Assembly: GCA_026770585.1 (NCBI GenBank)
Contig: MU646330.1
Coordinates: 1,048,155 to 1,059,905, forward strand
Source: Baffinella frigidus
Taxonomy: Eukaryota; Cryptophyceae; Cryptomonadales; Baffinellaceae
Length of the DNA: 11,751 nucleotides
Reading direction: 5' to 3'
The position numbers were made by a program, and so were the translations under genes. Positions 6,780 to 11,751 of this stretch are shown here, one piece after another. The notes under the pieces were generated by a model. It did not search any database, was not told the DNA's origin, and was given only the letters and a program-made list of their open reading frames with translations. Every line of letters starts with the position of its first letter. Position 1 is the stretch's first letter.

Positions 6780-6890
6780 ACCAACAGACTTTTTTAAGAA
6801 AGTTCGGCCGCGGTTAAATCACTTGTAAAAAGGCATCGAGTGACAAGAGCAAACCTGCCAGGGCTGGTGGTACTCGCCAACAGACTTTTT

Positions 6891-7057
6891 GAGTTGACAC
6901 TTTTCTGGGGTCGAAAAACTTCCAAACTTCCAAACTCTTTTAGTCAACTCACCTGAAATTTACTACAGCGGAATTTACGCTGTGGTAAATTTCGTACGAG
7001 TTGACTAAAAGAGTTTGAAAGTTTAGAAGTTTTTCGACCCCAGAAAAGTGTCAACTC
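6891..7057. repeat. Long hairpin 3 (60-nt arms, nested inner stem)
   Basis: 6891-6950 pairs with 6998-7057 almost perfectly. Inside, GAAATTTACTACAGC (6955-6969) pairs with GCTGTGGTAAATTTC (6979-6993). The inner stem resembles the core of hairpins 2 and 5; the outer arms start and end with GAGTTGAC-type words. Confidence 0.95.
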
Positions 7058-7144
7058 ATGAGAGACCAGCTCTACTTGCCAACAGACGTTTTGAAGAAAG
7101 TTCGGCCTAAACCACCAGCCCTGGCAGGGTGCTCAAATAAATGA

Positions 7145-7290
7145 AAAGCACCTTCCACATTAAAATCGTTTTAAAGTCAATTCGCCCCTGAAAATTGTCA
7201 ACTTATGAAAGAAAATCCGAAGTTTTTCACAAGTTGACAATTTTCAGGGGCGAATTGACTTTAAAACGCTTTTAATGTGGAAGGTGCTTT
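7145..7290. repeat. Long hairpin 4 (60-nt arms)
   Basis: 7145-7204 pairs with 7231-7290 with about one mismatch; loop 26 nt. The arms read AAAGCACCTTCCACATTAAA on the left, with GTCAACTT next to the loop. Confidence 0.95.
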
Positions 7291-7488
7291 CCATGAAAAT
7301 AGTGCCCTGAAGATTTTTTATTTACCTTGCAGGCACCCCAGATCTGGGGTTCTGTTACAGGATAAGACCCATCCAATTCAAACTTTTACTACCGCAAAAT
7401 CGCCCCACACAATGGTTGAGTTTTAAATTTGCTCCGACTCTAAAAAAAGGTTCCAGACCACTTTTTGAACAACCTCGGAAGGCTAGTG

Positions 7489-7555
7489 CTAGCTCTGCCT
7501 CAGTCGGATTGGCTCACTATCCTTAACTTGACATGCTAGGGTGCCACCCTGGAGG
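7489..7555 (+). mobile_element. Family A MITE-like fragment
   Basis: Starts CTAGCTCTGCCTCAGTCGG, then TTGGCTCACTATCC and AACTTGACATGCTAGGGTG. This is one end and part of the core of the family, and it runs straight into the inverted repeat at 7544-7713. Confidence 0.5.
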
Positions 7556-7820
7556 GGACTTGCGGCCAATCCCGAATAACCCTCATCGCAAAAGTTGACA
7601 TGATATATACCACTAAAATACATATTAGACCTTTTTGTACCAGATTCATTCATCACGGGGGACTCAGATCGTGAGTCCATTCCCCTTGAAAATCGTAAAG
7701 TTGACTTAAGAATACTTCTGGGTCCGCTCCAGGGCGGTGGTACACGGACTGTCGGTGCACCGGCGGCAGGTCCCCCTGGCTCCATACCGCGGTCATGTTT
7801 GTCAACTCAATCAACCTCGC

Positions 7821-7865
<45 letters not shown>

Positions 7866-7885
7866 CCTCCATCTCTCTCTCTCCC
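7821..7885. repeat. CT microsatellite on the plus strand
   Basis: About 65 nt of CTCTCT with CCCTCC ends. This is the sense strand of the plus-strand gene, opposite to the GA tracts in the eIF2 gamma half. Confidence 0.95.
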
Positions 7886-7919
7886 TCCCCAAGGACTGTC
7901 GGGCCGGCGTCGGATTTAA

Positions 7920-8074
7920 TCCGGCCAGGTATTTAATTTAAATGCTCGGCGGAGTTCCCCATGCAACGAAAATTACTACACACGCGATGAAAGAGTCGTG
8001 TCCGAAAGATCATGTGTAGTAATTTTCGTACATTTGGGGAACTCCCGAGCATTTAATTTAAATACCTGACCGGA
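7920..8074. repeat. Long hairpin 5 (about 62-nt arms)
   Basis: 7920-7982 pairs with 8013-8074. The inner core ACGAAAATTACTACACA matches hairpin 2; the outer arm (CAGGTATTTAATTTAAATGC) is unrelated to it. Loop 7983-8012. Confidence 0.95.
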
Positions 8075-8495
8075 TGAGATTGGATGACTATCCTTAAATT
8101 GACATACCGGGTCGTGCTTATCAACTCAATCAACCAGGACGGTCGCGGGCGATTTTCTCGAAGAAAATAAAGTTTTATGCTATCTTATGCATGAGATTGA
8201 TGACAAGATCCCTCACCCATAAGATGACACAAAACGGCGCATTTTCGTCAGATTTCTGCCCGACCCGACTCTCGGAAAATCCAAGCCAACCCGAATTCTA
8301 CAATACTGGGTCGTGCTTATCAACTCAACCAACCTCGCCGGGACGGACGCGGGCCGGCACGGGCGGCAAGACCCCCCTCCCCTGGCTCCATACCGCGGTC
8401 TTTATCAACTTAATGCGTGTTTGTCGACTTAATAAACCTCGGCTTTCAGGACGGTCGGGCCGGCGCGGGCCGCGCGGACGACGCTGGCTCTGCAG

Positions 8496-8549
8496 GAGAT
8501 CTGGAGCATGTTTGATGAGGATCGTGATGGGTGGCTCACCGAAGAACAG
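8496..8549 (+). CDS. Exon with the first half of an EF-hand
   Basis: Acceptor ggctctgcag|GAG, donor CAG|gttatg, 54 nt, phase 0 on both sides. It encodes EIWSMFDEDRDGWLTEEQ. This matches the EF-hand loop DxDxDG followed by a hydrophobic residue (DEDRDGWLTEEQ). Loop positions 1, 3 and 5 are Asp and position 6 is Gly; position 12 is Gln instead of the usual Glu, which may weaken Ca2+ binding. The next exon supplies the exiting helix. Parent protein unknown. It may be the same gene as the exon at 5326, but that link is only inferred from strand and order. Confidence 0.8.
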
Positions 8550-8639
8550 GTTATGTACCTGGAACCCTCAACACTCCACAGTAAACACTCAACACTCCAC
8601 GCTACATACTCACACGGAACCCCACACCCTCAACCCTCC

Positions 8640-9370
8640 ATATTGAACGCAAGACACTAAACACTAAACACTTAACAAATACACACTAAACACTACACAC
8701 TGAACCCTGAACCCTGAACCCTAAACCTTAAAAACTAAACACTGAACTCTGAACCCTAAAACCTGAACCCTAAACCCTGAACCCCAAACCCTAAACCCCA
8801 AACCCTAAAAACTAAACGCTCAACTCTAAACTCTAAACTCTAAACCCTAAACCCCAAAACCTAAACCCTAAACCCCAAACCCAAAACCCAAACCCCAAAA
8901 CCCAACCCCCAAAACAAAAAACTCAACACTAAACCTCGAACCCTAAACCCCAAACCTTAAACCCTAAACATCAAACCCTAAAACCTCAACCCCAAACCCC
9001 AAACCCCGAACCCCAAACCTCAACCCCCAAACCTCAAACCCCAAACTCTAAAGCCCAAACCCCAAACCCCAAACCCTACAAACCTTACAAACCCTACAAA
9101 CCCTACAAACCCTACAAACCCCAGAAACAAACCCCACAAACCCCACAAACCCCACAAACCCTACACCCTAAACTCGAAACCCTACACCCTACACCCTACA
9201 CCCTACACCCCAATCTCCAAACCCTACACCCTACACCCTACACCCCAATCCCTAAACCCTAAACCCCAACCCCCAAACCCCAAACCCCAAACCCCAAACC
9301 CCAAACCCTAAACCCTTCACCCTACACCCAAACTCAAACCCTCAACCCTCAGCCCCAAACCCCAACCACC
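8640..9370. repeat. CCCTAAA-like degenerate repeat filling the EF-hand intron
   Basis: About 730 nt of CCCTAAA, CCCCAAA, CCCTACA and CACTAAA variants with short homogenised blocks (CCCTACAAA around 9076-9115, CCCTACA around 9180-9243). It occupies most of the intron 8550-9376. C-rich strand is sense. Confidence 0.95.
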
Positions 9371-9376
9371 CCACAG

Positions 9377-9468
9377 GTGTACCGCACGCTGCGGGCAGTG
9401 GGCGTGGAGCTAACAGAACCGGAGAAGAAGGAGCTCCGGCGAGAACTAGAAGACGACCTCGCTCTCTG
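9377..9468 (+). CDS. Exon with the second half of the EF-hand
   Basis: Acceptor caccccacag|GTG. It encodes VYRTLRAVGVELTEPEKKEL then RRELEDDLAL and a split Trp codon (TG|gtccac, phase 2). VYRTLRAVGVELTEPEKKEL fits the exiting F helix of one EF-hand and the linker to the next, as in calmodulin-like proteins. It joins 8496-8549 in phase 0 across an 827-nt intron made almost wholly of telomere-like repeats. Most of the exon is copied again at 9621-9699. Confidence 0.8.
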
Positions 9469-9526
9469 GTCCACACCCATACCACCAGCCCTCCCAAGTT
9501 GCCCAAATAGTGCCCTGGAAGGTCTT

Positions 9527-9577
9527 CGATTTAACCTTGGATCGGGGTCACTTTTGACCCCGATCCAAGGTAAATCG
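9527..9577. repeat. Hairpin between the two EF-hand exon copies
   Basis: 9527-9550 pairs with 9555-9577 (one bulged base), loop 4 nt: CGATTTAACCTTGGATCGGG on the left. Weaker pairing extends outward (caaatagtgccctgg / caaacagtgctctgg). Confidence 0.95.
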
Positions 9578-9620
9578 AAAATGCCCCAGAGCACTGTTTG
9601 ATCCACCTCCAAGGGCGAGT

Positions 9621-9699
9621 GGCAGTGGGCGTGGAGCTGACAGCGCCGGGGAAGAAGGAGCTCCGGCGAGAACTAGAAGACGACCTCGCCCTCTGGTCC
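9621..9699 (+). pseudogene. Partial duplicate of the EF-hand second exon
   Basis: This segment repeats 9394-9472 with only a few changes. It keeps the potential acceptor ggcag and donor TG|gtccgc. In frame it reads VGVELTAPGKKELRRELEDD, so two Glu became Ala and Gly while CTA/CTG and GCT/GCC changes are silent. Read through, it ends WSAPLA and a TAG stop at 9713-9715. It lacks the YRTLR start. It could be a decayed copy, an alternative or second exon, or an alternative 3' end. The copies are separated by a hairpin at 9527-9577. Confidence 0.6.
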
Positions 9700-9780
9700 G
9701 CCCCCCTAGCTTAGGGAACTGATTCAGTTATCTTTCGAGTTTAGTCGGCAAACTTCGAACTTTGAGGTGGGTTTAGCTAC

Positions 9781-9870
9781 GGAATTTCCTACCGTAGGAA
9801 GTAGACAATTCCGTAGGGCCATAGGACTAAAAACCAACGGAATTGTCTACTTCCTACGGTAGGAAATTCC
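9781..9870. repeat. Hairpin, family B (34-nt perfect arms)
   Basis: 9781-9814 is the perfect reverse complement of 9837-9870. The arm contains CCTACCGTAGG and the loop contains ATAGGACTAAAAACC. Confidence 0.97.
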
Positions 9871-9914
9871 GATTCTCCCGTCTGAAACCGGGGTAGGGTA
9901 CAGGTTACGAGTCC

Positions 9915-10035
9915 CTGGCTCTGCCTGTGTCTATTTGGGCTCGCCACTTTGGCGCGCGCGGGCTCTTTTTTTCTCTCGAAAGTTGACGGGGTTGTACCGC
10001 ACACCCAGCATGTCAACTTGAGAATAGCCGGGTTT
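9915..10035 (-). mobile_element. Family A MITE-like element, right end decayed
   Basis: Starts CTGGCTCTGCCTGTGTCTAT, with the GGCTCGCC and GGGCTCTTTT words of the family, and shares 35 identical nt (9990-10024) with copy 1. The right terminal repeat and target duplication are not recognisable. Confidence 0.6.
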
Positions 10036-10071
10036 GTAGCGGATGCCACGCCCGGGAGGCGTCCCACACAG

Positions 10072-10167
10072 CGGGATACGGAGGGATTTTCGGGCGCTGA
10101 GAGCCCGAGTTTCCGTTACCTTATCCGTTGGAACCCCCCTATGTCCCTACGGGTTGCCTACCGTAGG
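10072..10167 (+). CDS. Weak exon candidate
   Basis: After acceptor cccacacag the frame reads RDTEGFSGAESPSFRYLIRW then NPPMSLRVAYRR up to AGG|gtccta. It looks protein-like, but codon ends are mixed, and the 3' end overlaps a CTACCGTAGG hairpin motif of the intron repeats. Treat as a possibility only. Confidence 0.2.
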
Positions 10168-10195
10168 GTCCTAGGTCTTATCGCTCAGAGGTGAT

Positions 10196-10386
10196 TCAAA
10201 ACCCCTTCGAAGTCCGCTGTGTGGACTGGGGGGTCAGGAGTGGGCGGGGGGCCACCTCGGAAACGTGAGCTGTGCCATTTGGCATAGCTCTCGGCACTGC
10301 CAAGTCGACTCACGGGTGTTTGATCAGCCTCGTGTGGGTGCGTCTTTTCGTACCCCGAAGAGACGAAGACACTACCAAGGAGAACC
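10196..10386. other. Sequence with small hairpins, no gene called
   Basis: GAGCTGTGCC/GGCATAGCTC (10267-10290) and CGTCTTTTCG/CGAAGAGACG (10341-10365) form small stems. No convincing coding signal in 9716-10071 or here. Confidence 0.5.
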
Positions 10387-10410
10387 CTGAATCCGGCATG
10401 CCGGGTTCAG

Positions 10411-10471
10411 GTCCGACTCGGATGACGCGGCAAAGGCACCTTCTTCTTCTTCTTTATTACTCTCGATACAG
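10411..10471 (+). CDS. Ser/Asp-rich exon candidate, copy 1
   Basis: Starting after gttcag|G, the frame reads SDSDDAAKAPSSSSLLLSIQ up to CAG|gtcctg. The start (GTCCGACTCGGA, SDSDD) is shared with two later copies at 11330 and 11601, each directly behind a cag acceptor. A 24-nt hairpin (10387-10410) ends exactly at the acceptor. The exon borders are predictions. Confidence 0.35.
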
Positions 10472-10569
10472 GTCCTGAATGGGGCCCTTGAGCCTTGAGT
10501 TGAGTGATACAAACGTCTATGCGCCTTGAGAAACGGGCGATGCACATTGGAATATGAGCCCTGGGACCT

Positions 10570-10640
10570 TACATTTCGTAGGACCCCCCCTGGGCCCCTA
10601 CGGCCTACCGTAGGCAATACCGTAGGCTGAACTACCCGGT
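10570..10640. repeat. Decayed family B palindrome
   Basis: CCTACGGCCTACCGTAGGC followed by AATACCGTAGGC. It repeats the CTACCGTAGG words of the hairpins at 9781 and 10943; a smaller version is at 10146-10172. Confidence 0.6.
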
Positions 10641-10710
10641 TTTTAGTCAGCGTTCTGGGTTCGCGGGTAATCACTCCGAGGCGGGCTCGTCCTCAAGGCG
10701 CGTAGACACA

Positions 10711-10765
10711 TACTGCTAAGTTGACATGCTGTGCTTTCGTGGTACAACTCCGTCAACTTTCGACC
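10711..10765 (+). mobile_element. Family A MITE-like core fragment
   Basis: CTAAGTTGACATGCTGTGC and GGTACAACTCCGTCAACTTTCGA match the core of the copies at 100-238 and 9915-10035. Ends are not recognisable. Confidence 0.5.
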
Positions 10766-10790
10766 TGGCTCATGTTGCGGGGGGCATCAG

Positions 10791-10914
10791 ACGCGTCTGT
10801 CCCACCTGACGACGGCGCTCGCCTGGATTCTGCACTAGAGCACACACGACTCCGTGATTTCTGGGCGTCCGATAAATGGCATCGTGCGGCAGGTCGGACG
10901 CGTGGCTGGCGAGA
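10791..10914 (+). CDS. Exon candidate containing SDASV motif
   Basis: After gcatcag the frame reads ASVPPDDGARLDSALEHTRL, then RDFWASDKWHRAAG. It shares the word SDASV with the Ser/Asp-rich exons nearby. Two donors are possible: GCAG|gtcgga at 10892 (phase 1) or CGAGA|gtaaga at 10914 (phase 2, with the in-frame TAA inside the donor as in exon 5326-5576). No family recognised. Confidence 0.4.
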
Positions 10915-10942
10915 GTAAGAGCATGTCGTAACTTCATAGGCT

Positions 10943-11090
10943 AACGGCCTGAAAATGGGGTAGTGAGGCCTACGGCATTGCCTAGGACCTCCTACCGTAG
11001 GCCGAGGGATCCTAGGACCAAAAAGTCTCGGCCTACGGTAGGAGGTCCTAGGCAATCCCGTAGGCCTAACTACCCCATTTTCAGGCCGTT
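10943..11090. repeat. Hairpin, family B (64-nt arms)
   Basis: 10943-11006 pairs with 11027-11090 with only a few mismatches. The outer arm is AACGGCCTGAAAATGGGGTA, the inner arm contains CCTAGGACCTCCTACCGTAG, and the loop has CCTAGGACCAAAAAG, like the loop at 9781-9870. Confidence 0.95.
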
Positions 11091-11115
11091 ACCCTATTAA
11101 ACTGTATGTCAGCAG

Positions 11116-11169
11116 GCACCTTTTGCGTCGTTGTGCATCGCCTTGATCCGCCCGTGCGCGTCCTCATAC
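11116..11169 (+). CDS. Short exon candidate
   Basis: Between tgtcagcag and a strong donor ATAC|gtaagt, the frame reads TFCVVVHRLDPPVRVLI, a beta-strand-like pattern. It fits in phase behind the 10892 donor of the preceding candidate, and that intron would then be almost exactly the 10943-11090 hairpin. Evidence is only splice sites and sequence character. Confidence 0.3.
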
Positions 11170-11271
11170 GTAAGTGCATGTCGTAGCTGTATGTCGTAAG
11201 TGTGTGTCGACACACGCGTTACGACATGCACTTACGACATACAGTTACGACATGCACTTACGACATACCAA
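11168..11271. repeat. Palindromic array of GCATGTCGTA units
   Basis: Units GCATGTCGTA and GTATGTCGTAAGTG on the left face TACGACATGC and CACTTACGACATAC on the right around GTGTGTCGACACAC. The array starts at the gtaagt donor candidate, and a single unit (GCATGTCGTAAC) follows the gtaaga donor at 10915. Confidence 0.85.
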
Positions 11272-11329
11272 GAGGTCTAAAACAAGTCGTCGAGCGGCCC
11301 TACACACCCAACCCCCAAACGCTGAACAG

Positions 11330-11426
11330 GTCCGACTCGGACGATACGGCCATAGCGTCTGACGCTTCGGTGGCGTCGGACGAAGATGACGTCTCTTTGA
11401 CAACTTTATCAGATAAGGGCAGATAA
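11330..11426 (+). CDS. Ser/Asp-rich exon candidate, copy 2
   Basis: After gctgaacag|G the frame reads SDSDDTAIASDASVASDEDD then VSLTTLSDKGR and a TAA at 11424-11426. Asp and Ser codons vary (TCC, TCG, TCT; GAC, GAT), as expected for selected coding rather than a simple repeat. The preceding bases are C-rich and telomere-like (caacccccaaac), like the other acceptor tracts here. The stop may instead be skipped by an unseen donor. Confidence 0.4.
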
Positions 11427-11450
11427 GGCGTGGAACAGCCCCGCCGGCAG

Positions 11451-11649
11451 GCTCGTGAACGCCCGCGTGACCGTTCACGCGGACGCCGAAGCCAGACGGT
11501 CGGTCGTGACTGCCTTGCGTGTTCCCGGTTTCCAAGAAACCTGTGCAAATTGCCCGTTGGATAACCCAGCCCGTATTGAGGGTTGCGTGGTTATCAACAG
11601 GTCGGACTCGGACGATACGGCCACGGCGTCGGACGCGTCGGTGGCTTGA
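11451..11649 (+). CDS. Ser/Asp-rich exon candidate, copy 3, with upstream reading frame
   Basis: After ccggcag the frame reads LVNARVTVHADAEARRSVVT, then ALRVPGFQETCANCPLDN, and runs without break through ggttatcaacag into SDSDDTATASDASVA and a TGA at 11647-11649. The upstream part includes a CxxC (CANC). Either this is one exon or, as in the other two copies, the Ser/Asp part starts as its own exon at 11601. No family recognised. Confidence 0.35.
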
Positions 11650-11689
11650 GATGTACGATGATGATGACGACGATGATGATGATGATGAC

Positions 11690-11721
<32 letters not shown>

Positions 11722-11751
11722 CGATGATGATGATGATGATGATGATGATGA
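11650..11751 (+). repeat. (GAT)n repeat, possible poly-Asp coding
   Basis: A near-pure GAT trinucleotide repeat runs from 11657 to the window end. From ATG at 11651 it would read MYDDDD and on as Asp. Every interruption is GAC, synonymous with GAT in that frame, which hints at selection as a coding tract. That frame differs from the preceding Ser/Asp exon, so a splice event would be needed. Confidence 0.75.

Larger units (their letters stand above)
6045..7713. repeat. Long-range inverted repeat pair (about 165 bp each, 1.67 kb apart)
   Basis: 6045-6207 and 7544-7713 are imperfect reverse complements: attcttaagtca at one edge, then cccgtgatgaat, taatatgtattttagtggta, catgtcaacttttgcgat, cgggattggccgcaagtccc and ctccagggtgg. 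The interior has three long hairpins and no gene. Either two opposed copies of one MITE or the ends of a larger foldback element. It fills the intron after exon 5869-5985. Confidence 0.85.
7795..8475. repeat. Four dispersed copies of an intron repeat
   Basis: The combination (t)atcaactcaa(t/c)caacc...ggacggtcgcgggc occurs near 7799, 8118, 8319 and, diverged, 8409. ccctggctccataccgcggt occurs at 7774 and again near 8380. Apart from this, 8100-8490 holds nothing I can call. Confidence 0.65.

Noticed and set aside
8191-8646. 151-codon plus-strand open frame
   Set aside because: It runs across dispersed intron repeats and overlaps the EF-hand exon in a different frame; no family resemblance.
1274-11090. 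CRISPR array or bacterial terminators for the many hairpins
   Set aside because: There are no regularly spaced direct repeats, stems are 24-71 nt, and the surroundings are spliced eukaryotic genes.

Overview
This window is nuclear DNA from a eukaryote, most likely an intron-rich unicellular alga or protist. No bacterial gene organisation is visible. Every coding piece I trust is a short exon with GT..AG borders, and introns make up most of the window. The degenerate telomere-like repeat is of the CCCTAAA/TTTAGGG type, which is known from plants and several algal and protist groups. I cannot name the species.

Left part (1-5105, minus strand): the first two thirds of a gene for translation initiation factor eIF2 gamma, the GTPase subunit of eIF2. 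I could assemble seven consecutive exons (4904-4822, 4688-4617, 4278-4194, 3138-3089, 2997-2938, 2498-2418, 1041-828). They join in one frame with matching phases and cover the acidic N-terminus, the P-loop GHVAHGKST, switch 1, the usual zinc-knuckle region and switch 2 DCPGHD. The next exon (NKID motif) must lie to the left of the window. The start codon is not resolved. Introns run from 91 nt to more than 1.3 kb and are filled with hairpins, GA/CT microsatellites, telomere-like repeats, small transposon-like elements and partial copies of exon edges.

Centre (5106-5325): a short presumed bidirectional promoter. Right part (5326-11751, plus strand): at least one divergent gene. It has a good first exon (5326-5576), a likely second exon (5869-5985), and an EF-hand motif split over exons 8496-8549 and 9377-9468. 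Towards the right edge there are weaker exon candidates, including three copies of a Ser/Asp-rich exon start and a poly-Asp GAT repeat. Whether all of these belong to one gene cannot be decided here. I do not recognise the protein beyond the EF-hand.

The most unusual aspect is the intron content. (a) CCCTAAA-like and CT repeats always lie with the pyrimidine/C-rich strand as the sense strand, and they flip where the gene strand flips. (b) There are at least eight long, nearly perfect inverted repeats with arms of about 24-71 nt. Some share a core or loop but have unrelated arms. (c) A 130-180 bp MITE-like family with CTAGCTCTGCC-type ends and 5-bp target duplications brackets eIF2 gamma exon 3. 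(d) Several exon edges are partly duplicated inside the neighbouring intron.
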